Shown: in pieces, positions 1-10,152 of the stretch
How the letters are laid out: each line of letters opens with the position of its first letter
Numbering within the stretch: position 1 is the stretch's first letter
NCBI GenBank assembly: GCA_004009845.1
Contig: RMBW01000011.1
Span: 310,001 to 374,000, forward strand
Length of the DNA: 64,000 bases
Source of the DNA: Davidsoniella eucalypti
Lineage: Eukaryota; Ascomycota; Sordariomycetes; Microascales; Ceratocystidaceae
Direction: 5' to 3'
Program-made: the position numbers and the translations under genes
Notes under the pieces: generated by a model
Database searches by the model: none
What the model was told of the DNA's origin: nothing
What the model saw: the letters and a program-made list of their open reading frames with translations, nothing else

Positions 1-1560
1 CATACATTCAATAGGCTGACAGAGTTAGCACTGCCCTGATTTCTGATGTACACTAAGGCTTCCGCTTCGGGATGGCTGATGCGTTCCTTTGGTTGTTATT
101 TCAAGTTCGTTTCTCGTTTCTCTAGGCACTGATAACGGAATAAGGGAGCTTGGTAGTGGGGAAGAAACCGCCCCCCGTGATCAAAATACACTGTTGTCGG
201 GCGTAGGATGAGACTAAAAGGTCGGCGTCTTATGGTTTAGCTTGTTGTCATCAGTCAACCTTAATTCAATAAGAAAGATTAGACTTCATCTGCGAAATAC
301 TGGAGCCTGCACTAGAACTCAATTTCGTAAGGTACATAAGTATATGTACAGCAGTCAAGTACATTTCTAGTTGATACCTCATGGTTCAACTTGTTGTCAA
401 AAGGACCTTATTTTCAACCTTACGGGCTCTTTTGTATCTACAAATTACTGGAGCCTAGACTAGAGATAGATCTTATAGGGTATTTAAAACAATCAAGTGT
501 GATCTTGGTATTATTGGCCTCATAAAATACTGTTGGCAAGCTTGGTGCAACTCTCTAAATCAAAACGCGACTCTATAAAAATATTCCCCTTATATCTCCT
601 AGGCTAGTCCAATCAGAGTACAACTAGATCTTTACATACTTTTCTTCTATGAGCGGAATGTAACCTAGCCTATACAAAACATCTGAGCAAGAAAAAAATT
701 AAAAAGGCACGGACTTTCGACTAACAAAACAAGAACAAGCATGAAAGTGCCCTGATCGAGGTTTGGTCATAATATATTGGTTATCAATATTTTCTCTCCA
801 GTTCTTGAAGATGATTTTTCGATCAATAAAAGAATGGAAGGTCTAGATAATGAAATCGTTGTTGATAAAAAAAGTCAACAAGTGACGTAGATCGGGCATG
901 TTTGAAATATCAGAAGGGTTAAACCCTAGCTATGTGTTGTCGGGCACAATCCAACTTTGTTTCGGAAACTTTACTCGATATCAACTAACAAACTCGTATT
1001 AGCTAGTAATTTGATTGGCTATATGATAGTAAGCCTCCGCCACCACATTTTGAACCTTTCTTGGCATATTTGTAGTCATTATGAGTGATTTTTGGTGTAG
1101 ATAGTTTGATCATTTGGTAAATAAATTGGTAGCAAGGCTTAAAGATGAACTACGCATCTCTCTACATGATACTTCTCAATATTTTCTTATCTTGGTATAT
1201 TTATGTTTATAGTTGCATGGTTTTCTAGACTCCTATCATTAGCTCTATTCTTCTTGAGCATATTCCTAAGTGATGGCATCAAACTATGTGTTTTGTGCCT
1301 ATGCAAGGATAACTTCATGAGAGATTTGATACCAGATATCTTCTAGCTGTCTAGAACATCAACTTTTCTATCAACAGAACCCCACTTCTGGCGGACTTTC
1401 CACCCATATTGTCGGTCATTGGGCCTTCGCAGTCTCTAGTGGGATTGACATTTGTGTCATTGATGCCCACAGTCTTGGACCTATCCCGATACATAAGAGT
1501 TCAACAGTGATGATATCAAAAAAGGACAATAAGTCTGGTCGTAGGGCTTGAAGAAGTATC
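1..1560. other. AT-rich gene-poor stretch with decayed sequence
   Basis: I see no credible gene here. The stretch holds a degenerate tandem repeat near its left end (232 to about 518). Its right end, read on the minus strand, continues weakly from the decayed HNH-like fragments described at 1561-2559, but with many stops. Short open frames here are at chance length. Confidence 0.6.
232..518. repeat. Degenerate tandem repeat, two units about 149 bp apart
   Basis: A unit starting at 232 (ATGGTTTAGCTTGTTGTCA) recurs at 381 (ATGGTTCAACTTGTTGTCA). Further matching blocks keep order and spacing: AATACTGGAGCCTGCACTAG against AATTACTGGAGCCTAGACTAG, and CAGTCAAGT against CAATCAAGT. The copies are clearly diverged, with substitutions and small indels. 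No function is suggested; it looks like an old local duplication. Confidence 0.65.
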
Positions 1561-1850
1561 GTTTGCGTAATGCTTTGGAAGGATTGCAAAGCAGTAGTAG
1601 AGGTCATTCCAGAGCTGTGTGATTTTGAATGGGTTGGGGAATGTTGGAGACTCCCTCGAAGCTTGCCATGTTATTCCTTCTATACTAGGTTGTTTTCTTC
1701 TCGTGGAACATTGCGAGAGGACCGAGTTATAACTAGTTATAGATAGCACAGCGGCCTACAAGAGATCCAGAGCTATGGGCATCTAACCAAATTTGGGATG
1801 CAACCATGTGGGAATTCCCAGTCTTGAAAGAAGGGTACAACAGAATATGG
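1561..1850 (-). pseudogene. Decayed HNH-like fragments, third and fourth copies
   Basis: On the minus strand about 1850-1776 encodes a segment beginning EPYSVVPFFQDWEFPHG, a copy of the EPYPIVPTFRDWDFPH segment of the neighbouring unit at 1783-2397. Downstream of it (1745-1660) the nucleotides still align with the neighbour's HNH region, and the peptide VPREEN survives, but with in-frame stops. A further, weaker copy of the same exon begins around 1650 (LFxxPxxxxQLWND) and decays into stops by about 1500. These are tandem duplicates of one exon in different states of decay. No product is expected. Confidence 0.5.
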
Positions 1851-2397
1851 TTCTATCAAGGATATTGTCAGTAAGAAATGGACTACGATTGGCTCGAAGT
1901 AGTATGACGTTCCATATATTAGAATCAATATTGATGCCAATCCCAGTGATTCCATGTTGATGCATTAGATTTCTCTCATACCAGGTTGATTCTTCTCTAG
2001 GGACAAGACGAGAACTCTCTAAATCATGGCTTGTCTTTGTGATGAGACACTCTAGTATTGAACTAGTAGAAGAATAGTTTGAAGCGTCTTTCCAGACCTG
2101 TGGGATTTTGTTGTGAGGGAAATCCCAGTCTCGAAACGTAGGAACGATAGGATATGGTTCTAGTAATGGGCAGTTAGTTCTGCATGTTTACTGAAAGAGT
2201 AATGATAGAAAAAGAGAGGACTGAAACATATTATACATACCCTCGCAACCATCAATCATAAAATAGTATTGTTTCTCCGTCAATACGCCATCAAGCGGAG
2301 TCCGTATAGCTTCACCATCTTGAGTCAAGGTGAAGTAGCCCTCTTCAAAGCGGTTTCCAGAGACAATTTGGCAAGCAACAAGCGCTGTTCTATGATG
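1783..2397 (-). pseudogene. Fungal HNH-endonuclease-like gene fragment, best copy
   Basis: Two blocks join across a good intron. Exon one (about 2389-2241) reads TALVACQIVSGNRFEEGY and onward. It ends at GTATGT; the intron is 2240-2160; exon two (2159-1783) reads EPYPIVPTFRDWDFPH and then CLITK, SSRLVPREE, W-x3-N-x-M and NxILLRAN. I recognise this order from the large fungal family of HNH_2-type (Pfam PF13391) predicted nucleases, in which the first exon precedes a YPIVPSF-R-W-FPH segment and then an HNH core with AHLVP and LLRSDLH motifs. Here both core histidine positions are altered: SRL stands where AHL or SHL is expected and LLRANRS where LLRxDxH is expected. The C-terminal half then runs into a stop. 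Exon two is open throughout, so it may have decayed recently. A catalytically active product is unlikely. No N-terminal exon was found. Confidence 0.55.
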
Positions 2398-2447
2398 AAC
2401 GCCGAATCCGTCAGAATCGTCAGCCACATTTAATTGATTATACATAC

Positions 2448-2559
2448 CTTTGCAGTTTTCAATGATGAAGTAGTACTCTCTCCCAGCCATCAAGCGATGC
2501 CTTCACTTTGGAGCCAGTTCTTGAGAGTGAAAAGTGGCCTTCGCCGAAGCGGTGCTGTT
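2448..2559 (-). pseudogene. Duplicate of the HNH-like first exon, frameshifted
   Basis: The block between an AG at 2560-2561 and a GTATGT at 2447 (minus strand) is a copy of the first exon of the neighbouring unit (2389-2241). Both begin AACAGC after a TTCAyCATAG acceptor, share CGCTTGATGGC, and end in a Tyr-Tyr-Phe segment before the same donor. This copy lacks nearly 30 bp near its start and contains an in-frame TGA, so it cannot encode the domain. The 58 bp to the next copy has intron-like ends, so this looks like tandem exon duplication. Confidence 0.5.
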
Positions 2560-2579
2560 CTATGGTGAACACCATGTTT

Positions 2580-4497
2580 CATTGTTTATCTAATGGAGGC
2601 TTGAGAAGGACACTGTATCCGCCATTATAGCCTGGATGATTGAAGAATATAGGGCAAATTTTCGCCATGTTTCATGTTGCTGGGAGGTTTGTGTTGGTTG
2701 TGAGTGGCGAAAAGTTGATGCCAAAGATGAAGGTTGATGTTAAGAAGGAAAGAAGAAAATAAAAATGAAACGAAACCGGGAGATTCTTGAATATTTATAA
2801 ACAAGACAGATAATGTAGACATTAAGCTAGGAAAGAACGGATTGTAAACAATCATTGTTGATAAACAAACATGAACTGGAAATTGCCAAAATGCAGCGCC
2901 ATACTTGGCGTTAGGATATTGTTGACCTAACAGATAGAAAGAGGCGAGGCCTTCATGATGAAGAATCACTAAAGGATTACAAAGGCAAATCGATACAGGA
3001 AACTTATTGCTATAGCAAATGTTGACGTTGACTTTTGATATAGAAAGCAAGAGGGCCGTCTCTAGAGCAAAATACCACGGTACGACATTGATGCAGCAAG
3101 TCACCTGATCAGTTCACAGAACACCGAGTATCACAGGGACAGGGTTACAGTTTGTTTATCACCTCCTAAACAGTACATTACAAGTTGTTTCCCGTGGGGC
3201 ACGTCTTATGCCTTAGTTGACTAAACATACAACTCCGACTGCTCTCCGTTATGATATCAAAGAGTAGCGGAACAACAGAAAAGAACCCAAAAGTAGCTTA
3301 GCCTAGCAGTCTCTGGTTGGAAACAAAGAGATTGTCACTGAGAAAACAAAAAAGAAAAAGAAAGACCGCGCTTTGGTCGCTTCCGTCAAGGTTTCTCTTG
3401 AACGAACCAACTATTTTATTCCCGCTGTTATATCTACCGTGTTTTATCTTTCGTTTTCGTTTGTGGAAAAAGGCACTCATAGCACAACAAAGCTCCCATG
3501 AGGGTCTTCTAACTGTATGTGTAATTATGTTAATCACATACTGACGTGATGATCCTAGCGTAATCGTACCCCGTCGTCCGTGATACCTTCGTAGTTTGAC
3601 TGAACCAGACTAGTTAGCTGCTATAAGTATATCTATGGCGTGTCTACCCTCCCTGGAACTGTGAATCGTTGCTACTTCTTGGTTTCCTAGTGCAATAGCT
3701 GTTACCTTCACATCTCCGTACTGTCGTTTTTTGTGCTGTTCTTATCAGGACTTACCACGCTCTATTATCACTATTCACGCTATCCATCCCTGACTTCGAG
3801 ATCCCTTCCTGCCTTTTTGCTCCCTCTAACATTGAGATTTTGTTGAAACAATAGACTCAAGCGGTTAGTTGTACTTGTTTGTTATTCTTTCTTTTTTGTT
3901 TTCATCTTTCCTTGAACTAGTCGAAATCTGCTAAAGCCTATCAAGCTTAGGGATTGGCTCAGATTGACCGACAAACCCTGATCGTGGGAACAGGCTTGTG
4001 AATCCCATACGACCCGATCTTGAATATCTAGACCTATAAAACGGTTAGTACGGCGATTTTATCTGTCATTCTATCGAAGCTATACGATATCCAGTAGGCC
4101 TGGATTTGCGTTCCTTGTTTGATTTTCTCAAAACTTCCGGAATACGGAATTTATTCCAGACAACTACAAGAAATCTTACAAGGAGATCTCCGTCTCATGT
4201 GTGGCTCGACATTGTAGGTTCCCTTGCGTCGTCGATTTGCTAAGTTGGCTTTTTGGGCGTCAAATCTGAATCTTGTCAAGACCTGCTTGTTTTGTTTCTC
4301 TCCTTTCTTTTTTTTCAATTCTTTTGTTTGTGTCTCTGGTTCTATTTTATCTTGTGCCTTGGTGTGTGGTTTCTTAGTTCTTGAGCTTCCAAATCCTTCT
4401 TATAGTGATAATAATCTCATAAGCGGGCGCTTCTTGATCTTGATCTTCTGTATTGCAGCATACAAAGAGAGCAACAGAGTATATACAGTCTTCTATC
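2580..4497. other. Intergenic stretch, no gene seen
   Basis: No convincing coding sequence. The longest open frame (159 codons, 2625-3104 minus) has no recognisable composition or motifs. Pyrimidine-rich leader-like sequence appears from about 4230. A possible leader intron (GTAGGT at 4214 to TTGCAG ending 4458) precedes the next gene; if spliced, it would lie wholly in the 5' untranslated region. Confidence 0.5.
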
Positions 4498-5494
4498 ATG
4501 TTTCCACTCTCACGATACTCCTCATTGTCGTCATCTTCGTCGAATTCTCTCGCCGATATTCCACTTGGAGACATCGACCACGAGACGTCTCGACTAGTCC
4601 CGCTTAGGCCGGTCCGACATCATGTCCGCGTACAAGGAAAGATTGCCTTGGTCCGCAGTATATCTACTGCCAATCTACGCAACGCCTCATTAACAACATC
4701 ACAGCCTGCCTCTCCATCGCCGATATCTCCCCGTTGGCGAAACAACACCAAAAGCACACATACACTCTCACCCTCGCCATATTCTTCTTCGTCTAGAAGC
4801 ACCAATGTGTCTACCGTATCTACACCCACAGCTACGTTTGGTATGCCTTCTTCTTTTGCCGGACTAGCCGTACCCCAGCGTGCTCGTATCACACATAGTT
4901 GTAAACGACGACAACGCTTCGATCATGGCGTCGGCGGCATCACAGAGGCAAGGCTGCAGCAGTTGAGTCCGCCCTCTTCACATATGCTTGCGTCTCACGA
5001 CGGCTTCTCACAACGGCCACGGCGCCGGAGCTTAGATATGGACGGAGGCCGGACGGGCATTCGAATCGTGGTTGGTGATAGTCGGAGTTCCCTCGACGAC
5101 CACAGGGATTTCTGTGATACGTATCTTCAAAGAGGGGCATACGGCTTGGAAGAGGATGAGCAGCGTTACCTAGATGAACGTGATGGAAAACTACGAGGAT
5201 TCGGTATTGGAGGAGCTGGCAATATCAGTAAGTATCAAGTATTAGCTAGTAGAAGTGGCAGGCTTTCTAGCTAATTTTGCTAGAGACCCATCATGGCTCG
5301 AGGTGTCACCACCATATAAACTAGTTTACTAATTTGTTTCTTTATGTTATACAGGACGAGCTACAGACCCGTGCGGTTCTGACTCGACATATGCATCTAA
5401 AAAGCGCAGCCTGCGAGATATACTCGGGCTTGGAGTGTGGAACGACGAACGTCTAACAGCAGCGGTTTCTGGTATCAGCCCACAATCTAAATGA
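4498..5494 (+). CDS. Serine-rich, probably disordered protein of unknown function
   Basis: Two exons, 4498-5227 and 5355-5494, joined across a GTAAGT...ACAG intron of 127 bp that keeps the frame, give 289 residues. The start is the ATG at 4498 (MFPLSRYSSL). The reading frame is open further upstream but has no ATG there. The protein is rich in Ser, Pro and Arg, with low-complexity Ser runs (residues 8-18 and about 95-110) and several Arg-Arg-Ser sites typical of basophilic-kinase targets, for example RRRSLDMD. The second exon encodes a compact C-terminus, KKRSLRDILGLGVWNDE, the most ordered-looking and so perhaps the most conserved part. I see no enzyme domain, signal peptide or membrane segment. 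The spliced frame and clean C-terminus support a real gene; its role is unknown. It converges with the DUF2434 gene, 327 bp away. Confidence 0.7.
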
Positions 5495-5821
5495 CATAAT
5501 CACAGGTTGAAGTTCTAACGGAGTAAAAGGGAAACGGAGCACCAGTGATTGCAGCAGTAAAAGGACATAACGTTGTAGTAGTGCGATTTAATATTCGCAA
5601 GTAAATTATATTGAGCATTATATAAGGCATTTAACATAACATGAAAAAAAACATTGATACAGCTTCAGGTATGAGCTGCTCTGTCTGCTCAAGTCAGCAG
5701 AATACGTGACCCCCTTCATCATCCGCTTCCACTGTAGCGATGCTTGTTCAAGATAACTAAGATTTCGATAAGTCAAATGAATATATTGTCAGTAGCATCA
5801 TGGGACAGCCATCAGCGGCAT
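5495..5821. other. Convergent 3' intergenic spacer
   Basis: This spacer lies between two genes that converge. It is AT-rich and contains no open frame of interest. It should hold both 3' untranslated regions and polyadenylation sites, but I see no single unambiguous signal. Confidence 0.5.
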
Positions 5822-7576
5822 TTAGATATCCAACATGCTTTTAATCTTCTGCGGGTTAAGGCCGGTTGTAGAGTTAGCTGAGTCAGTGGATGAGCTCGAT
5901 ACCGGTCTCTGCTGGGACGCCGCTGACGACGAAATGCTGTTGTATTGGGCACTAGGCCGAGCACCGGAGCCGGAGCCGGAGGCAGACCCGTATGGCGCAG
6001 CCTGGTATGGCGGCGGTGGCCCACTCTCCTGCAAGGATCGGACATGCTCAGGCGTCAGACGCGGCTGACTGTCGGGGAACAGCATTTGGGATGCAATTTC
6101 CATGGCACGTTCATAACGACGTTGTTCCGATTTACCGGTGTATGGTGAGGGGAGAGTAGCAATAGAGCGACGTGAGGATGCTGAAGACTTTGGCCGGCGA
6201 CCCGAGGCATTGGCTGATGTAGGTGACATCTCAATGTCGTCACGGTAGCCTGCTTCGTCAGCACCTGAAGGATCATAGCCCTCGTCAGTCATAGCAGCAG
6301 CGTCATCTCTACGACGGCCACCACCTACGGCAGCAACACGGCGACGGAGACGCTCGATAACAGAAAGATTGAGGTGCTCATCGCCGTTGATTCGTTTCCA
6401 CCAGTTGGGCTTGCTAACAATGCCAAGGTCAGCATCTATCTGGCTCTCACGAATCCTGCGCTGGCGAATCAACTCAAGATCTTCATTGGAATGGTGCCAA
6501 CCCCAGATGACCTGGACCAACATGATCAAGACAATAGGAAGGTGGCCTCCAACAAAGATAGAAGTGACATTGGCCTTGATATTGACAGGGTGAATCTCCC
6601 AGTTAAAGCAAACAGCCCATTGATAGCCAATCATGATGGCTTGAAGAGGCAAGATGATGTAGAAGCGAACGGGAGTGTAGCGGACGAAGTTGAGCATCTG
6701 ATGGAAGATAGAGCGGCCGCGGGGTTTGTAATGCCAGATAGTGTGTGTAAGTGAGATGAAGTTGATGATGTAGCACAGTGAAAGGAAAACTGCAGCAACC
6801 TTGAATCTAGGGGCAAATACAAACGGCTTAGCGCGCAGGTCGATTTGCTGCTGCGATCTCTGCTTCTGGGTCTTACTCCAGCCCTGCGGGATAACGAGGA
6901 AGAAATTCATCCACAAGAACAGGTAGTAGACCAGCGGCAGCCAGAACTCGAACATACCACGCTGATCAAACTGCGGGTAGGCAAACGGGTTAGGGTCGAT
7001 CCACTGACGCTCCGACCAGGAGTTCCAATGACGAATAGCCTCCCAAACCAGAGCCATGGCGCCCATCTGCATGAGGTACCAGAAAAAGCTCGTGATGACG
7101 ATGGGGATAGACGGTAGATAGTAACGGTCGACATCGACATTGGCAAACAGACCAATCAGGCCACAGGCGCACACAAACGAGCCCCAATACCATTGCCAAC
7201 GGCGACCGATGGGGAAGAAACGGTGCTCGGCCGGCAGATGCAGCCGGCCATGCTTGCGCAGGCAAGGAAGAATAAAGAAAAGACATATGGCGTATAGCAC
7301 GACGAAGCCGATGCCGGTCTTGGCCCGTTCGCCGGCGGGATTAAGCGCACGGTAGCAAGTGGTTGAGTTGGCGAACGAGCCGTTGGTGAAGATGGCATAG
7401 GGAAAGTGAGGCTCCAGGGCCATCTTGCACTTGGAGAAGTTGCTGAGCGTGTGGTTGGCGTACAGGGTGTAGTTCCATTGCTTCAGTAGCGTGAGGTTGA
7501 GGTGGTGGCCGCCGAGGATGGTGTCGGTGTCGTTGTCGCCGGCGGGCCACTCGACGGAGTTTTCGAGGGGGATCAT
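5822..7576 (-). CDS. DUF2434 family multi-pass membrane protein
   Basis: An uninterrupted frame of 584 codons. I chose the ATG at 7576 (MIPLENSVEW); the frame continues upstream, but that part is Phe- and Arg-rich and looks like leader. The N-terminal 80 residues carry many N-glycosylation sequons (NDT, NLT, NYT, NHT, NFS, NGS, NST) and paired Cys, so they are probably lumenal or extracellular. Seven hydrophobic segments follow at roughly residues 88-106, 129-147, 154-178, 209-229, 259-281, 304-323 and 340-359. A long polar tail (about 365-584) is rich in Arg, Ser, Gly and Pro and is likely cytosolic. The pattern LNLT-LKQWNYTLY-N-TLSN, with NSTTCY soon after, matches what I know of the fungal DUF2434 family (Pfam PF10361). 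That family has no established function that I know of. The seven-pass layout suggests a receptor or transporter-like role, but that is inference. Confidence 0.85.
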   Translation of the reverse strand: MIPLENSVEWPAGDNDTDTILGGHHLNLTLLKQWNYTLYANHTLSNFSKCKMALEPHFPYAIFTNGSFANSTTCYRALNPAGERAKTGIGFVVLYAICLFFILPCLRKHGRLHLPAEHRFFPIGRRWQWYWGSFVCACGLIGLFANVDVDRYYLPSIPIVITSFFWYLMQMGAMALVWEAIRHWNSWSERQWIDPNPFAYPQFDQRGMFEFWLPLVYYLFLWMNFFLVIPQGWSKTQKQRSQQQIDLRAKPFVFAPRFKVAAVFLSLCYIINFISLTHTIWHYKPRGRSIFHQMLNFVRYTPVRFYIILPLQAIMIGYQWAVCFNWEIHPVNIKANVTSIFVGGHLPIVLIMLVQVIWGWHHSNEDLELIRQRRIRESQIDADLGIVSKPNWWKRINGDEHLNLSVIERLRRRVAAVGGGRRRDDAAAMTDEGYDPSGADEAGYRDDIEMSPTSANASGRRPKSSASSRRSIATLPSPYTGKSEQRRYERAMEIASQMLFPDSQPRLTPEHVRSLQESGPPPPYQAAPYGSASGSGSGARPSAQYNSISSSAASQQRPVSSSSTDSANSTTGLNPQKIKSMLDI

Positions 7577-8130
7577 GGCGGCTAAAGAGAAGCGACTTGG
7601 GCCGAGTCGAGTCGAGTATCTGGATGGACCAAAAAGTCCCGATGTTGGTGTGGCCGGCAGAAGCGAATCGCGGCGGGTGGCGATACCAATGTAAGGCTTC
7701 CAAAAGAAGAAGAACGGGTGGGAAAAACAGCGGAGGCTGGGTGTTGTGTATTCTCGGGCCAATAAGGATAACGATCAAAAGATTCACCGCGATCGAAAGT
7801 ATCGAGTCGCTAATCTAGCATCGTTTTCTAGGCGATGATAAGATGAGGGAAAAAGAAAAAGAAAAAGAAAAGAAGAGAGGGATTAGATTATCAGTTATAG
7901 CATAAACTTCAAGAAATAAACCAAGGAGGTCATAACAGACGAATGCCTTTTCAGCTAACAAATCAAACCCGCCTAGAAAACCCTCTGATTTCCGTTGCTT
8001 TATTTGCCTGCGCTCGGCCACAAGAAAAGGCGCCAACGCACTAATTGCTGGACATGCCACAATCTAGGTAATCCAGATATAATCTAGACCAAGCTAAAGC
8101 CAGTAATAAATAATGTTATGGCCTATCTAG

Positions 8131-8210
8131 GCTGTGTATCTTAGGACACCGAGGTGCTGCATAGCTATTAGAGCTCTATTTCCACCTAATAAAAATGAAT
8201 TAAAAAAGAA
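8131..8210 (-). repeat. Dispersed repeat copy, inverted relative to 14669-14744
   Basis: The reverse complement of this segment matches 14669-14744 closely. Both contain GCACCTCGGTrTCCTAAGATACACAGC preceded by a T-rich run and an AGGTGGAAAT-rAGAGC block. The main difference is a roughly 9-bp insertion here (TCTAATAGC). It encodes nothing and has no clear flanking duplication. It is probably a fragment of a mobile element or a MITE-like sequence. Confidence 0.65.
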
Positions 8211-8456
8211 ACCTAATCCACCTGGCATCGATTCGATTCGTTGGGTCAAACTGTTCGACTGAATCCGAGTCGGGGTCAAAACTCGCATTCTTCTTCGGCT
8301 ATTGACCAAGTCCGACGATTCCGCAGTGATCCAGCCAGCCATCCAGTAAATCAGCAGCTTTATCACACATCCAAATTCCAGTTCATGGCTAGTTCGATAA
8401 ACAAAACAATCATGTTATTTGCATGAGCTGCATGACAAGTGTGGGGATGTCTCGGC

Positions 8457-8464
8457 TCACGTGA
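8457..8464. promoter_or_regulatory. TCACGTGA palindrome (E-box / CDEI-type site)
   Basis: A perfect 8-bp palindrome 345 bp upstream of the cog5 start. TCACGTGA is the known high-affinity core for basic helix-loop-helix factors of the Cbf1/USF type in fungi. The match is direct; use as a binding site is inference. Confidence 0.35.
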
Positions 8465-8808
8465 CTATTGCCATGTCTGATTGGTCAATGAAGCTATCAG
8501 TTTGCTTTATTTTGCTGTGTAAGCCGTTGTTTCCGGCCACTCGCTTCATTCCTGCCGTCATCCAACGGACCAGGAACAAAGCAACATCTGCTGTGGCTGG
8601 CAAGGTGTGGCGTACCTGTCTCTCACTGTGGCGCAAGCTCCCAAGAAAACAAGAGCTGTCCAGATCTCGACATCGTGAGCAAGAATCGTTGACGTCACTG
8701 TGCTGGAACTCACCAATTTCTTGCTAACAGGCTCGACCTAAGGGCAAATCTTTGCCCAATTAGCTTCTTTACTACTTTGAAAACATATACTTCGATTCTT
8801 CTTTTAAA

Positions 8809-10152
8809 ATGGCGGACGACGAGCCTTCGTACATCGACTACGATACATTTCTAGCGCCAGATTTCCGGCCCGCGGCGTTCGCAAACTCACTAGTCGTCAC
8901 TACAAACAATCCCAATGATTTGCCACTCGATCTCTCAACTCCGCTATCGCGGGTCCTTTTCGATATACAAGAGATCGACTCACATATCGATCTATTGACC
9001 ACACGATCTGCCATTCCCCTCCTCGAATACACCGCTGCGCAGAACAGCGCGAGTCAACGAATTGTCACCGAGCTCGACGCGCAACTACAAAGTCTCAGCG
9101 ATAGCTATAAGCAACTTGAGAAGGAGGTCATAACAAAGCATTCAGAGGCCGAAGAGGTCCGGCAAGTGACGACAAGGCTCCTAGAGACGTTGCGCTTGAT
9201 GAGATCAACGGCTCGTTGTCTTCAACTTAGTCGCCAACTTGAACTACAAAATGCAGAATTCGCACCTGGTGCAACTTCCGTCTCTAAAAAAGAGGATCAC
9301 AGAGCCTTGGTGCGCACAGCTAATACACTGCTGTCACTACGAGAGATATTAGAAAAGACGGCCCCCGGTCAAGAAGGCTTTGGGCTAGACCGCATAGACG
9401 TGGTCCGCAGCCTCAAGGAGACATCAATTGCACCTATTCAGAAGTCAGTGAGGGAAAGCTCGGAGACTATTGTCAGGGAATTCTCAGTACCAACAACGGC
9501 GACCTTTGCGCAAGGTGAAGAGTCCAAGGCACGCTTAATATCAGCGCTAAACACTCTATACCTCATATCACCAATCAACTGGAACCAATCTCAAGAAAAA
9601 TTTACTGCTCAGTTTGCATTACGCTCGTTGGAAAGCCATGTACGGACAGCTTTACAGACAAGCACAACAACTCTTGCTCGTGCTCTCGGTCAACTCACAA
9701 ATCTTGATCGAGCCGTCAGCGAAATTGCAGCTCGATGCCAAAGCCTCGTTGCACTAGAAATCATTCTCAGCACAACAAAGCCACCGGCACACCCTCTCCT
9801 TCCCAACGCACCAAAACCACCAAACTACTTGCAACCTCTACTCGCACAGTTAGAGAGCGGGTCATTAGTTTCATACTTTTGGCGGTCACTAGCGAATAGT
9901 ATCAGCACGCGAACAGTCGAAATCATCAATCGCGGTGGACTTGCTGCCAAGACACTGAAGAGCAAGAAAGATTCGGTTGGTGAAGCCATGCGCGATTGCG
10001 TGCGTAGAGGATGCTTGCCACCCAATGCTATCGCCACAAAGGGCATGGCCGTAGTTGGAAGTACAGCAAACACGGCGACTGCCACAGCTAAGAAATGGGA
10101 ACGCGAGACGGCGCTTATGGTAGGAGCAGTGGTGAATAGTATAGGACGATGA
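8809..10152 (+). CDS. cog5: Conserved oligomeric Golgi complex subunit 5
   Basis: An intronless frame of 447 codons starting at the ATG in AAAATGGCGG. The N-terminus reads YIDYDTFLAPDFRPAAFANSLV, then a long heptad-rich region (about residues 45-155) with Leu and Gln at coiled-coil spacing. This matches the Cog5 N-terminal domain (Pfam PF10392) as I know it from fungi. Cog5 is a subunit of lobe B of the COG tether, which captures retrograde vesicles at Golgi membranes and keeps glycosylation enzymes in place. Fungal Cog5 proteins are short (about 400-450 residues) compared with the animal protein, so the length fits. The C-terminal third is helical and ends near SIGR with no targeting motif. 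The gene is transcribed divergently from the DUF2434 gene. Alternative identities are unlikely. Confidence 0.9.
   Translation: MADDEPSYIDYDTFLAPDFRPAAFANSLVVTTNNPNDLPLDLSTPLSRVLFDIQEIDSHIDLLTTRSAIPLLEYTAAQNSASQRIVTELDAQLQSLSDSYKQLEKEVITKHSEAEEVRQVTTRLLETLRLMRSTARCLQLSRQLELQNAEFAPGATSVSKKEDHRALVRTANTLLSLREILEKTAPGQEGFGLDRIDVVRSLKETSIAPIQKSVRESSETIVREFSVPTTATFAQGEESKARLISALNTLYLISPINWNQSQEKFTAQFALRSLESHVRTALQTSTTTLARALGQLTNLDRAVSEIAARCQSLVALEIILSTTKPPAHPLLPNAPKPPNYLQPLLAQLESGSLVSYFWRSLANSISTRTVEIINRGGLAAKTLKSKKDSVGEAMRDCVRRGCLPPNAIATKGMAVVGSTANTATATAKKWERETALMVGAVVNSIGR

Larger units (their letters stand above)
7577..8808. other. Divergent promoter region between DUF2434 and cog5 genes
   Basis: This region holds the upstream sequences of two divergent genes. 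It contains a purine-rich tract near 7850-7880, one copy of a dispersed repeat (8131-8210), and a perfect TCACGTGA palindrome at 8457-8464. I see no gene in it. Confidence 0.6.

Noticed and set aside
2625..3104. 159-codon minus-strand open frame
   Set aside because: No motif, no family resemblance and no splice context. Open frames this long are expected by chance about once in a window of this size and composition.
4197..4213. Short upstream exon (MCGST) spliced to 4459 for the Ser-rich gene
   Set aside because: The splice would enter the wrong frame. If the intron is real, it is in the leader.
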